Shown here one piece after another: positions 25,545 to 38,009 of a stretch of 64,000 bases of DNA. The notes beneath the pieces were generated by a model. It was not told the DNA's origin and did no database searches. It was given only the letters and a program-made list of their open reading frames with translations. Origin of the DNA: Ascidia mentula (taxonomy: Eukaryota; Chordata; Ascidiacea; Phlebobranchia; Ascidiidae); contig OX387199.1 in NCBI GenBank assembly GCA_947561715.1, positions 16,063,001-16,127,000 on the forward strand, written 5' to 3'. Numbering within the stretch: position 1 is the first letter of the stretch; each line of letters starts with the position of its first letter. A program made the translations under genes and the position numbers.

Positions 25545-25985
25545 CTAAAGAGCGAAATCGTCAATTAGCTTTTCGAAATCAAGTTTGTGAAGCAATATAT
25601 CTTTGATGAAAAGATGACGTTTATGCCAACTAAGCATAAGACATGACGGTGTTGGTGACTGACGGCTTGTAGTTTCTAGAAACAAGAATTTCGTCTTTCT
25701 GTACAGACCAGGAGGTAGATAGGGGGAAGTACACCAGTGGTTTTCAAACTTTTCGTCGTTAAATTTCCAGTGGCGTCTCGTAATAATTTCAACAAACAAA
25801 AAGTGTTTTTGGTTGAAATGCATTAGCCAAATATCTTCCAACAAATGTTTACAATCCCAAGAATATACAACTCCGCCACATGGGTTTCCGTAAGTTTTTA
25901 TAGTGTAATCATATGAGTCATGGGCGCCCGCAGATTCCTGGGGGGTGGTAAATATTTTGTTGTAATTTGTGGTTCCAATTTGCAA
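25545..25985 (-). CDS. Unrecognised open frame, possible exon
   Basis: An uninterrupted frame of about 147 codons on the minus strand in AT-rich DNA. It begins right after a plausible splice acceptor (CTGAC, then CTTATCAG, at about 25986-25990) and ends in a stop. It has no ATG at its 5' end, no signal peptide and no motif I know; it is rich in His, Phe, Lys and Trp. It could be the last exon of a gene whose other exons I cannot place, or a chance open frame. Confidence 0.22.
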   Translation of the reverse strand: MQIGTTNYNKIFTTPQESAGAHDSYDYTIKTYGNPCGGVVYSWDCKHLLEDIWLMHFNQKHFLFVEIITRRHWKFNDEKFENHWCTSPYLPPGLYRKTKFLFLETTSRQSPTPSCLMLSWHKRHLFIKDILLHKLDFEKLIDDFAL

Positions 25986-26498
25986 CCCTGATAAGCATGT
26001 GTCAGTTTTTCCAGACGCCTATGATATGGGTTTATTTTTGTAGCTTGACTGCTACCAGTGGTCATTATGATCAATAGGATTTACCGTACAAGATAACTGG
26101 GTTAGCAAAAGCCTTCGCTGGAGGTGAGACAATTCAGCATCGGCATTAGTTCCTAAATTATTATGAACAAGTAATTAGCTACTTCGTGCCAAAACTGTGG
26201 TAAGTCAATATATCTCGTTTCTGTTTTATCATCTATAGTTCATTGACTGCAATCTGTCGAATTTTGAAAAATTGATGACCTCTGGACAAAACTTTGATCT
26301 GTTTATAGTGTTACAAAAAGGAAAAGCTCATCTGTAACTTTACATACATATTGTTGACGTATACACAAGGACAAGTGGATATTTAAAAGAGAGGAAAAAG
26401 AATGCAATGGAAAATAAAAACGTGCATGAGCAGCAATTAAATGTTAGCAGCAATTATTATGAACACAGAAAAAGACGGATTTTGCCTCGAAAAACAAT

Positions 26499-27662
26499 TT
26501 AAACGTTGTTTATGTCGTTTGAAAGCTCAGATACGCCATCTTGTGTGCGAAATATGGTGGTTGTGGTAATCACTTGCTGTCCCTGGGCGTAAAGAACTGA
26601 AAAAAAAAACGAATTGCGCTTCACGAAATAAAGCTATTGAAACATTAAGTATGCCACATACAATTTCATTCGAAAAATCAGTTATTGTTCGTACGAGTTT
26701 TAGTTTCTTTAATGCGAAGGTCGTCAGGCAGTATCGCTCTATATTTGGGTTTTCGGCATACATTTCAAAACATTTTGCACTAAAGTGCGCTTAAAGTTTA
26801 CAGAATTTCAGGTGAAATGTTAATTTAATTATTAGCAGTTTACAAATTTTAACGATAGTTACATCGGCGCCCAAAATGACTACTTGTTGACAATCGTTTT
26901 AACAGTGCCAACTGACTTAGAGCATCCCTCAGATATAACTGTGGATAATATGGAATTGCAACCACATGCGTTCTAATGAATATTTAAAAAACAAACAATG
27001 AACATTAATGAGTATACCTGCTTTTGTGACAAATGCATATCCCCAGACTACACTCCATATGTAGCCGACAGTTAGAAAAGAGACCAGTTGAAGCCAGGCA
27101 CTGATAAATAGCACTAAAAATGCCTGAAGTTTGCTGGCAGATGGATGGTTAGTCGTACCACAGTAGAAGAGACTGAACGATGCGACCAAGGTACCTAAGA
27201 AAACGATTTATGAAATAGAACAACAAAACATAGCCCAACTCAAAAAAATACGTTTTCTCCCATTTAAACTATTTATTTATTACGAAATGAATTCTACATA
27301 GAGCCAGCAACGAAACCAAACAAATAACATGCAAAACTATTTGGAATGTACAAATTATATATTTCAATTCCTAAAGTTCAGTCGTATACTGCACCTACAC
27401 AAGCAAACAGCACGGTTTAAAGCAACATAAAAGCCTTACTAGGAGAAACCGAAACCGCCTATTAAAGTTTCCTACCGAATCCAGGGACGATGCAATTGCA
27501 TACGCATAATATTACAGCACACCATAGTGGAAGGATCGGGATACAGGCGTAAAATTCTTGGTACATGATGGATGTTGTGGTTTGAACGACTTGTTGGTTT
27601 GGTTGATTGGATACCTTATCATCACCAGGAAGCCTTATCGTAGACTGTGGGAAATTTTCCAT
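26499..27662 (-). CDS. Spec3/Stum-like membrane protein A
   Basis: Three exons: 27662-27476, 27194-27018, 26596-26499; 462 bases, 153 residues plus stop, phases agree. A polar N-terminus is followed by IPILPLWCAVILCVCNCIVPGFGT, then a second hydrophobic span, then FLTVGYIWSVVWGYAFV. The pattern IP(I/V)xPxWxAxxxCxxNxxxPGxGT followed by a WSxxWG segment is that of the Spec3/Stum family (ciliated ectoderm protein in sea urchin, mechanosensory factor in fly). The tail is polar (VITTTT). Family membership is by pattern recognition; the role here is unknown. The next gene, B, is a paralogue with the same intron position in the PGxG motif. Confidence 0.8.
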
Positions 27663-27691
27663 TTTTAGGCCTTCAGGTCCTGGACAAGTAT

Positions 27692-29129
27692 TTAAAATTT
27701 TTCTGGAAGGAGATCATCAAAGCAATTTTCGTGAGTTTGTGAAGTTAAACCTAAACTGGAATTCCATGCTAACTTTTGCCGTTGCCATTCATGCAACCGA
27801 AGTTGTCAGATAGACTTACTTGAGGCCTTTGAAACCAGCTTGATGCCCCATATGACACTCCAGTACAACCCAAAATAACAGATTGGTATGAAGCACAATT
27901 GCATCAGGCCAATTACGAAAACAGTCCAAAAAGAAGCTATTTTTTTCTGCCAGGAATCCGATTTGTCGCCAATGCAAAACAGCAAAAGTGAAGCCAACAT
28001 CGTACCTAGAAAACAAAGGTTTCGAAAATTTTGATATGCGGGCCTAACATAAACTGCAGTGAAATGGCTGGTAGAATATAGTGGTTTTGATCTGGTACGT
28101 ATATGTTTGTAGTATTCCCAGGCTGGAGAGTTATATGCATAGGAAAACTCGTACCTATTCCAGGCAGTAGAGCGTTGATGGCGCAAAGAACAAGGGCCAC
28201 CCATAGTGGCAGTATTGGAACCGATGTCAAACTCCGAGCAATCAAGGAACGTCTTTTTGGTTTTACAACTTGAGGCTGCTGGATGACGTGTACAATGTTA
28301 AGGGGAACTCCCGGCTGACCGGTTGTCGTTGGCTGAAGTAAAATCAAAGTAAAAGATAAGTGAAAAAAACGACATTTCTGCACTTTGCAAACAGACAAAC
28401 AAATCCGAATACTTGCAGCCAATGTTCGGTTCATTCCGAATCCGAATCCGAATATTCAGTGACGTTATAAATTTACGTGGGCAATTAGTCGTGAAAAGTC
28501 AGTCAACCCGTTTAGAATTTCGATGTAGCGATATATTTAATAAATCATTCTTTTATAGCGTTAGAGTTTGCTTTGTACAATCCTATTCTCGTGCATTAAC
28601 CCCAACGGCAAAGCGCGAATTTAAACAGCGTTGTTTTAATTTAAGTCTAACACGTTGCATGGAGGGTTTGCGATCAATATTCGGATTCCGTATTAAAAAA
28701 AAAGCAATCGAGAAAGTGGGAAATTTGATGAATATGAACAACTAAATACTAACAACTGGAGGTAAATTTGACCGCACGGCTATCATTGTATATGGACTGC
28801 TGTTTTTTTTCTGTTATACCTCCAACCTCTGGCAGCAGCGTGGTGCAAATGCCCCCTTACACTGCGTGTCAACCAACAGGCTATAAGGTAGTCCATAGTC
28901 TACTGATAAAATACGCTCTGTTTTGTAGATTTGACAACCGAACGCGTTTTTGAGGCACACATAATACGTACGAAAAACTTCCTTATGTATTAATGACAAT
29001 TATCTGTTATACAATGTATGTAAACAGGCAAAAAAAAACAATTTGATTTATAAATAGCGACCACAAATTCGCTTCGCTTACATAGTTAGATGGTCCTGGA
29101 GCAACTTCACCCTCAGGAATTGTTTGCAT
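27692..29129 (-). CDS. Spec3/Stum-like membrane protein B
   Basis: Four exons: 29129-29082, 28332-28155, 28005-27820, 27750-27692; 471 bases, 156 residues plus stop. The first exon gives MQTIPEGEVAPGPSNY. The core is SIPILPLWVALVLCAINALLPGIGT, then a second span LASLLLFCIG and a third around FIPICYFGLYWSVIWG. It shares with genes A and C the phase-1 intron inside PG(I/F/L)G and the phase-1 intron after the last span. The last exon (SSLTSQTHENCF, short acidic tail) rests only on splice signals and phase and is less sure. It ends only 30 bp from the start codon of gene A. Confidence 0.72.
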
Positions 29130-29797
29130 TTTTTCAGATTTCTATCATTTACGACTTAACTTCATTGTATCTGCAGGAAATAAAACTGCTTTTATCAACG
29201 CGTGGGCAAAACCCTACTGCTGTTGCCCATTTAGTTTTTAGACTTTATCAAAACTTCTATCCTTGATTTTAAACTACTGCATTCTGTTAAACTCGTGTTT
29301 GACTTGGAAATCACAACCACTTCGCTCAAACGTTATTTCCACTTTGCAAGATGGAAGGCCGATTTACCGCCGTGTCAACAAAGGGAAAAGAGGAGATCGT
29401 GCAGCCGTAAACCTTTTGTTTGAACACGCGTTATATTTGCATATAGGCAGGTTTACGACGATGATCCTGTGGCTTGGTAAACTTCAGGTCCATTGTACGA
29501 CGATCGGCCACGTGGGTGAAAACCCTCGGTTAATAAATTACAGCAAGGTTTATCCGTTGAAGTTTTGCGGAATTTTTCCTCTATTAGTGGCTTAATGCGT
29601 CCGTAAATGTTTGCATATATAAGATAAGAAAATTTTTAGGTAAGCGATAACCCACTGTGCCGCAGGACTAGGGCAGCATGCTGATACCACCGAGATATAT
29701 CCGTTGACTGTTCTTATGTTGTAGTCGTAAACAGTACAAAGGAGAAAGTACAATAGGTAGGTTTTTCTGCTATTGCTGCACTCAAAGTCAATGCGAG

Positions 29798-31204
29798 ATG
29801 GAAGAGCAGGATTCGGTCTCCATAAAGGTATTGCATGGATCTATTATAGTTTATGACTATGAGAGTAATTACTAGCAACTTTTTTGTTATTCTATAGGTC
29901 CAAGACCATACAGAGCCAGTTGTTATTACACAGCCGGGTCCGTTGGGAGAAAGCCTTCAAACCGCATCATCAACAACAAAAATACAACACGTTGTAAGCC
30001 CATCTACTGAAAATGACTTGTATTCTTACATTCCAATAGTGAATCGTTGGTCAGCTCGCATGCTCGTATGCTTGAATTCCGCTCCTGGTCTGGGTGAGTG
30101 TACACGCATTTTCCAATTACTCGTCTTTGTACAACGTCAAACGAAGTGAATTTGAGGATAGCCAATCGCATAAAGCAATACGAATACTGATGACAGATAT
30201 ATCAATAGGATTGGCGCCATTGCAGGGTAAATTACTGACAAAGGGAAATATCGCCTTTTGTCAAAGAAACAAAAAAATTGCATGCTATTTTCCTTTTCAC
30301 CACTATCTTTCCAGTTTCTGTACAAACGTCGATAACTTCAACGACATACATGCTTTTCATAAAGGCTGTGACCAATTATTTGGCTTTGGTCGAATGATGA
30401 AATGTTTTGGTGAATATAATTTGAAACGAAACTTTCCTAGCTCAAACTGCTGGTTTTCAGCAATGAGCAGACAATGCATTGTCTGCATTGATACCATGGT
30501 ATCAAAACCTTGACATGTTTTTTTTTATCGAAGTTGTAACTTTCGTGTTGCAGGAACCATGTTTTCTTCTTTGTGCTTCCTTTTCTGTGGAGCACGAACG
30601 CAAAGACCGGATATTAACGTTGGCAAGGCGATTTTCGTCAACTTGTGTGTTGGAATAACTCAAATGCTCACAGTTTGGATTTTATGCCTCGGTTGTTGGT
30701 GGTCCTTGGTGTGGAGTCATGGTATAATACTTGCATCAAGTAGGTCCATCAGGCAATATACAGAACGCTTTCTTTGCTATCTCAAAACATTATAATGTAT
30801 ACATTATACGTAATCACATAATATTGAGATGATGTAGATTTTGAGTAAACGTAGAATTGTGTCCCCATGTTGTTTCGTTTTACATTTACATATTTTTGTT
30901 GGATTTATATGCTTTGTTCCATGCTCATGATGAATACCAGCATAGCAAATATACATAAATATATCAATTGAAAACTTGGGGAAACCAACTCAAATAGTGT
31001 TAATGGCCAATAAAGGAACTTGAAATACACCCACGGCGTGACAATAGCGTTTTTTGCCAAATTGCAGGATGTACAAAACTTTTGTGATTTTCAGACAAAG
31101 GCAGAAAGGAAATGAAACAAACCCTGAATCACCAACGTACTATATACATTCCCGCCACAGTCTTAACACAAGCCACGGTGCCTACGACCATTCAAAGCGT
31201 CTGA
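29798..31204 (+). CDS. Spec3/Stum-like membrane protein C
   Basis: Four exons on the plus strand: 29798-29827, 29898-30093, 30554-30739, 31095-31204; 522 bases, 173 residues plus stop, phases agree. After a Thr-rich N-terminus comes YSYIPIVNRWSARMLVCLNS then APGLGT, a second span MFSSLCFLFCG, a third span ITQMLTVWILCLGCWWSLVW and a basic tail NKGRKEMKQ. Intron positions equal those of genes A and B. It is divergently oriented to gene B with about 670 bp between start codons, so they may share upstream control. Of two nearby ATGs I chose the one in frame with the splice. Confidence 0.78.
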
Positions 31205-33117
31205 CGAATTCTGAACAATTTATTTTCTGATCGATGTATTATAAGTGATTGCGCTGCCTTGTTTGAAATATTTCACACTAAAAAAATGAGCTTGAATTAA
31301 TTTTTATTCACTGCCAATTCGTTGTACGTATATTTGTTTTTGCATTAAGGCTTCCATAATCTACTAAAGCATTTTATATTAGTTTGGACATCTGCAATGT
31401 TCTTGTTCACCAGTAAGGGTTGGGGGTCGAACTATATTAAGAAGCCATTCTAAAGATGGTTTCAGCGCCAGCACGTTGAATTGTTGTGTGTAGTTCGATG
31501 TAATAAAAAAAAGCAGAACTCGTTTCAATTTTAACAAAAAAGAAATTAAGTGAGTACTGGAATGTGGACTTGGTGTTTTGCTGCACATTTGTTGTTCACC
31601 ACACATGCAGCAATTGAGGAGGTTAACCGGTTAAACATTAAACCAAACTTGTGTAGATAAAAGGACTTTTCGAATTAAAACCGCGCCGTAAAACCGTTGA
31701 CCTTTCAATCAAAACGAGGTATATTTACACTGCAGGCTTCCCAAGCACATCCTGACTACAGTGGTGTTTACCAAGCAGGTGTTAAAAATAACCCTGTTAT
31801 TTACTTGAATATTTGCTGTTCAGCAAACAGAATATCACTAAAACTAATATCAGAAAAATGAGGAGCTGATAATAGCGGGGTTGTCAGGATTATCGATACT
31901 GGTTTGCAAATTCCGAGAAGGGTTTTGCACCCACCCTTGCTAATCCCCTGAATGTTAACACTCGGTCGAACTAAATATATCCTTCAAGCGTACGTATTTG
32001 CAAATGCATGTCAGCACAAACTCCGCGGTGCCTCCGTCTCCAAAGCAAATACAGGTTTTATTCCTCAGTTCACATTCCAAGTATGTCTCACAAAATTTTT
32101 TCTTGATTGTGACCAATAAGGACGCACCCACAAATAGGGGGGGGGGAGGGGGGGGGTGATTTCTGGCCATCGTTACTATCTCAATGTTGCTCAAATTCTC
32201 CGGTTTAGTGGAATTCTCGATACAAACCGATGGAGAATGTCACAAAGACCACAGAAATCAGTCTGTTCTGTTTGGTAGTACTGACGGGTCTGCATTCAAA
32301 TTACGCACAAAGAGTGGTTGACGATCACCATCCGGCATACGAGCTTTTGTCATAAAGAATTTCTTCTCTACTTCATTTCTAGCAGTTCGCGTTGTTAAAG
32401 GGTATCTCCCAGTTGGAGATGTTATAATCGTCTTCATGTGGTTTAGGGTAATGAAAATTTACCCAGAACTTTAGGCTTAGCTTTGCTTTGTTTTTCGTTG
32501 TTATTCTTTTTTGTACAGAAACTTTCATATTCAAAAATCGTCTGCCACACGTAGTGGGATATTTTTGAATACTAAACAATTATTTTGACATAAAACACTA
32601 TTTGCTGTTGACACAATTTTATAAGTAAACCTGAAAATCTTTACACTTTTGTAATTCAAACAAAAGAAATGATGCATTGGGAAAAATGTAATGGAACCTA
32701 CTGGTCTTTGACTGAATAATGCAAAAAAACATAAAGATAGAGAATGTCGCTTTTAAGTAACACAAAATAAAAGGCAGTTTATATCACACTCGTGTATAGT
32801 TTAATGGGGGAATTAGTACAACTTCCACAATGCTGCATACAGTTAAAATACAAATGATCAAAAAAAGAATGCTCATCAGGAGTCCAAATTAACGGAAAAT
32901 ATTAAAGAAATGTTGACAACATATACAAGCAAAAGAGCCATAAAATAATCACTGAGCTGCAGACAGTGCAGCGAAATGCATGTTGTTTAGACATAAGAGG
33001 TCTCATTCAACAGGTAAAAAAAAAGGTGTGCATTGTGCCAAATACTGCACGATTAACTTCGTATAGTATGGCCCAAAAATACCATGGCACTTTATCATTT
33101 TAAGAACTCAAGTCATA
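31205..33117. other. Intergenic DNA, Spec3-like C to DHRS1
   Basis: No gene found. It holds a G-rich run at 32137-32157 and, at 32951-33015, a decayed copy of the hammerhead repeat. The part just below 33118 is likely the 3' untranslated region of the DHRS1-like gene. Confidence 0.5.
32951..33015 (-). repeat. Decayed hammerhead-type repeat copy
   Basis: Read on the minus strand it keeps ATGAGACC, a stem-II-like hairpin (GACC...GTC), TAAAC in place of GAAAC and the closing TGCAGCTCA. CTGATGA has become CTGTTGAATGA. The core is broken, so cleavage is not expected. It lies just downstream of the DHRS1-like stop, in sense to that gene. Confidence 0.5.
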
Positions 33118-35884
33118 TCATGCATATTTGGTTGGTTCCTTTTTTTCATTATGTTTGTTATAAGAAACTAAGGTTGTAAGGACACCAAAAGGCACTTTAA
33201 TAAAGGAAGGTATGTATTTACTGAGCCACGCTGCTCCAGAAACAGCTGCCATGCTCTTGATGCTTCTCATGTTTGCAGGGATTTGACCTGATCACAATAA
33301 TATGTTACATTATACTGCTTACTCTGGGTAAGTTTAAAATAATGTTTGCTCAGATCTGTGGCTCTCCTAGTGGACGCCAGCGCCCCTGAGGGACAAATTA
33401 TAAGGGGGTAGTGGAGAATATTAGGTGGCTCTGAGAAAAAATGGGCAATTTGGGCATTTGTGGGCAACAACTGTTACGCAATCTAAAAAATTTAAACATT
33501 GTTTGGGTTTAAATTAAACATTGAGAAATTACGCAATCTGTTTGGGTTTAAATTAAACATTGAGAAACTGGTGTTGTTGAATCAGCCTTGTCTGTTACAA
33601 TTATATTATCCCGATGAAGAAAATCAATTTGTTTTGTTGTTTAGCTGGTTGAGGGGCATGTTTAAATCACAAAGCTTTTATCCAACAAAATGTAGTTAGT
33701 AACATAGGGAAGTATTCTGAAATATTAAACAGTCATAGTAAATTACCATCAATATCTTTGATGTCAAATTCAGCAGCAATATCTGAAGAGAAAAAAGCCT
33801 GTCCAGTTCTTTTCATTATATTCTGATCTGGAAAATAAACACTGCATTTGTAAACCTGTTGCAAATGTGCATTTGATGTACAAAAACACCAACCTAAGAA
33901 AGTTAATTTAAATCACAACAGCTATTTGCTTATGCAGCGTCTTGCAAACTTCAGGTTTTGCTTTGGAAAAAGGGCTGAGAAGCACTTGTTAGGTTAGTAC
34001 AATATACCTCTAGTTTTGTCTCTGAAAATCTCAGACAAAAAAGAATATTCAAGGACACAAATTTAAGTACTTAACATGCACCTGCTAATAGACTGGCAAT
34101 ACATTTTCCAGTAAATTCTGTTGATTCTCCATTTTCCAGCAGCCAAGCAAGCTGTAAAAACAAAACATGCAGTTTCAATTACAATTTAACAACAGTAATT
34201 CAAAACGGACGACACAGTGCTTTAAATAGAATAATATGATCACAAATATCCACATGGAAAATTTAAAAGTCATTCGACTGTCAATCTTGACAAACAGATT
34301 TAGCTATAATGACAGCTGTTGTAGCAACAACTTAAATTTTCTAAAAAGATATTTGTTTGTAATTTAGTTCTTTTTTCAGTGCATGCATTTGACTGGGTTC
34401 ATTTTACACAAAATATTTGCACTGGCCAATAGGCATTTCATATAATTTTATGCATATGTACATAAAAAAGTTGGTTGTCTTGCAAACAGGTACAATATGG
34501 ATAAATAATATGACAATACTCAACGGGTGAATCTGGTTCCAATCCTATTCTCTCTTTTGCACTCAGGACCGTTTCAGTTCGAACCACCCCCGGCCACAAA
34601 GATACAAAAGCAACATTAAATGGTTCCAAATCAATTCCACAATCCCTGGTCATTTTATCTTTCTGTGGAATTTGGGTTTGGATATTTTTATGTTCAAACG
34701 TGTTATAGTAACAGTTTCTTACTCCAGCTTTGCCAATGGAATATGGAGGTGTTTGAACATACATAACACTACCCATTGAAGAAATATTTACAATAAGTCC
34801 TTTTCTTCGTTTCACCATAAGTCGTGAAGCTTGCACAGCACAAATGTAATTATTCCTATAAAAACACAAATGATTTGTATCACATTAAGTTTGAGACACC
34901 AGTGTCAAAAGTTTTCTGCCCACAAAAAAATGAATAACTGAAGTTAGTGTGATTGCAACATCAATACCTCAAACCAACAATGTTGTGTACATCCCATCCA
35001 TCATCTGGCTGATCCCAAAAGTTTTCTTTTGCATGTTCTATCAGCCACTGGAAAATATATACCACTTAATATGCTCCATCAGACATCACGTAGTCGCACA
35101 ACAATATTAAAAAAAGTAGTATAAAAACAATAGTTTTGACCACACAAATACAAAAAATTATTGTGTGGCAAAAAAAGAACAATATTACAAATCTTCATTT
35201 GTTTTTTTACCGCTTCTTTTATGTAATTAGTTTTGAATTTCCAGTATATATATAAATAAATGGGCAAACCAATGTGCTGTGTAAATACTTTTTTGCATCT
35301 TTAGAATGTGTCTAATTCAACAGAGCTAACAGATAACCAATGAGCACCAGTAAGCACAACTGCAACTTACATTGACAGCAGAGTAGGCATTGTTTACAAG
35401 CAAGTCCAGCTGTCCATCATTCTCATTTGCAATCTGTTCAAATAGTTGTTTAACTTGAGCATCATCACTGTGATCACATTGAATGGGGATACATCTTCCA
35501 CATGCATCTCTTTCCTCAGCCTAGCAAAAAGTCACATAAAATAAATGTAACTGTGCTGCATAGAGCTGTAAGCATTCCTTCTCATCAGTGCAGCTGGTGA
35601 CTGAAAACAATCTTGTAGGCTGTATCTAGCAGGACAAAGACTATTTCATTTTGCGGTGAATTTGCAGTTGATGTCGATATGTTAGGTTATATTTCTATTT
35701 CAAACTTTTTTATATGTATTATACATAATGTATAAACCTCTTCTTTAACAAGGTTAAGTTTCTCCAAACTTCTTCCGGTTATATAACATGTTGCACCATT
35801 CAATGCCAGTTGAAGAGCAATTCCTTTTCCAATGCCTCGAGAAGCTCCAGTTACCAAGCAAACTTTTCCTTTTAGATAAGGCAT
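33118..35884 (-). CDS. DHRS1: Short-chain dehydrogenase, DHRS1-like
   Basis: Seven exons: 35884-35738, 35520-35371, 35047-34968, 34855-34525, 34151-34082, 33827-33747, 33287-33118; 1029 bases, 342 residues plus stop (human DHRS1 has 313). Classical SDR: cofactor motif TGASRGIG near residue 12, NNAY (NNAG equivalent) near residue 93, the catalytic ISS...PYSIGKAG region, and [11 protein letters not shown], characteristic of DHRS1. The C-terminal [11 protein letters not shown] also matches that protein. DHRS1 is an NADP-dependent reductase of steroids and xenobiotic carbonyls on the ER membrane. Exon 4 has about 20 residues more than human after SIGKAG. The donor of exon 4 (CCC|GTTGAG) is unusual but is the one that keeps phase. 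Confidence 0.92.
33492..33568 (+). repeat. Short tandem duplication in a DHRS1 intron
   Basis: GTTTGGGTTTAAATTAAACA and the following bases up to ATTGAGAA occur twice about 40 bp apart, together with ACGCAATCT. A local duplication with no further function seen. Confidence 0.7.
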
Positions 35885-38009
35885 AATAACAGGTTTACAA
35901 CACCCTTGCTAGAAAAAATCCTGACTTTGTTAAATTTCTGTAGGAATTTTGTTAGCAAAAAAGTATTTCTTCTGTACAGGGTAATAGTATTTCTAAAATG
36001 TATTTCTTCTGTACATCAAAGTTAAGCCACTTAAAGCCATTTAATTTTTGACCACCACAAAAAAGTTTTGACGAGGATCGTCTCTTTGGTGATTTTAGAA
36101 GCACATGTGACGTGCCATTGGTGCCAATGTTTGAAATGTTCTGTGTTTATAAAAACTTCCGCATTCTGCTAAACGCGCGAATCGTGATTTGATTGCAGAA
36201 AGAAGCGTTCGAAGCTCTGTACGTTTTCAGCACAAACAATTGGACTTACAAGCGAATTGAGAATGTCAAAACATCAGCACCCTAATGCTGAGTCATGGTT
36301 TACTGCTTTGTTGTTGTCATGAAACACTGGATCTTTCACGATATGCTTCATCGAACCAAGTGATTGACAAAAAGGGCACCCATCTTATCGGTAAACTTGA
36401 ACCACAAAGAAGTCTTTGTAATATAAACATCTGTGAGAATCTCAAAACACAGCTCCTGCTATTTTTAGTTGTGTATTTGCATTGAAATACTACACTACCG
36501 TAAGTATTCGTACAGATTTCTATGCTACACAGAAGTTCCCAACCGATCGGTGATTGGCTTGACCGGAAACCCACGGTTCGCCTACATTAGGAGACTTCAG
36601 CACTATCTGCCTTTTTAGATGCTCGCAACCAAAATTGCAGGTATTTCTGCCTCAACATACCTAGCAAAAATTATCGTTAAAACATAGTTGTGACAAGGTT
36701 ATATTTGATATTTTTAGGTAGTTATTGTGTTTTACTTTACATTTAAATTTTTTTTAAATTTGTATGCTGGTGTTTTGTTTTTGATAGCCTACATCGTTTG
36801 AAGTTGTGTTCATTTCTGCGTGAAATATACATCATTTAAAAAAAATGACAGTAGTGACCGCGGAAGGTAGGCTACCATAAGTGGAAATCTGTCTGCAGCT
36901 CTCATTGGTTGTTATGACTCATTTGCACATAAAAGTTATACTATTACTTTCTTCGCGGAAACGCAAGTTAACAAGCTATGCATCAATCGCGAAAATCCTT
37001 TTGGTCGTCCGTGAGGTGGTTTGAGTATCCAACGACAAAAAACACCACGTAACAAAATTTGAACCTGTTCTATGAGGTAGCGGCATGATATTTCCACACA
37101 ATATAGTTTATAGACCAGCAACACCAATTTTATGACGTTTGCACACTTTCTAATGAGATCAACTGTATTAAAATTCACATATGACTGTGATAATAATACC
37201 TAGTCATGACTTTTTGGAAAAACGTAATACCTAGTCATAACTTTTTGGAAAAACGTTTTTGCGAATGGAATTACACACCCCTGCTATCGAATGAATCAAA
37301 CTTGGACCTGCACAAGTGTTCATTATTTTCAAGATATCCAGGCGATTTGGGCGAATACTGAAAAGCAAGACGTCTCGCAGCTGGAATTATATTTTGAATA
37401 AACATGAAATACACCACAAACATTCGGGACAAAATACCGATCGGAACATAAATATTCGATGGAACTTAATTTTCGTTTCGTAACAAAATGCTGTATGTTG
37501 TTTTACTGATTCGCGCAAACCCTCCAACCAACTATAAAATTGCAAAATCATTCAAGCGTGAAGTTTAGTATGTTTGAATTTCAACCCGATGATTTTAAAC
37601 CTTTCGTCAAAACCAAATTAACAACATTTCAGAAATACAAAACTTTTCGAAATCGATTTTTTACCGAAAATAAACTGATTTAAGAAAGTGATTCCTACCA
37701 ACGTTTAGTGATCTGTTCTGCATATGCAACAATATGAGCGCGTCTCCTAATTTAACCAAAAATGTTAAATATTAGACATGTACGCCCTATGTATACAACA
37801 ACTTGAGACATTGGAACAGCTTCATATGGAAAACTGTTAGCAGCTAAACCAAAAACTAGTAAAAAAACTTGACGGTTTAATGCCGAAAAATTCCCTTTTT
37901 GCAGTGCTACTCGAAATTATCTGTTCCAAAGCCACGACTCCGCACAACGCTTACAACATTGCACCACAATTAAGCATTAAGTAAACGTATCAATTCACGT
38001 AGAATATCT
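35885..38009. other. Intergenic DNA, DHRS1 to ASCC3 3' end
   Basis: No gene recognised. The side next to 35885 should hold the DHRS1 promoter. At 37191-37252 a 31-bp unit (ACCTAGTCATGACTTTTTGG and flanks) is duplicated in tandem. The side next to 38010 is likely the ASCC3 3' untranslated region. Confidence 0.5.

Larger units (their letters stand above)
24368..26498. other. Intergenic DNA between NLR and Spec3-like cluster
   Basis: Contains one copy of the short retroposon (24938-25020) and one unrecognised minus-strand open frame (25545-25985). Otherwise I see nothing I can name. Confidence 0.5.

Noticed and set aside
28768-28880. Plus-strand proline-rich stretch before a GTAGTC donor, as an extra Spec3-like exon
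   Set aside because: No good acceptor joins it to gene C in phase, gene C is complete without it, and it lies in the first intron of gene B on the other strand.
32137-32157. G-rich run as a regulatory quadruplex
   Set aside because: Nearly pure G tract interrupted once, far from any gene start. A simple repeat explains it.
36285-37178. Open frames of 66-85 codons between DHRS1 and ASCC3
   Set aside because: They overlap each other on opposite strands and match nothing known; length is what chance gives in this DNA.
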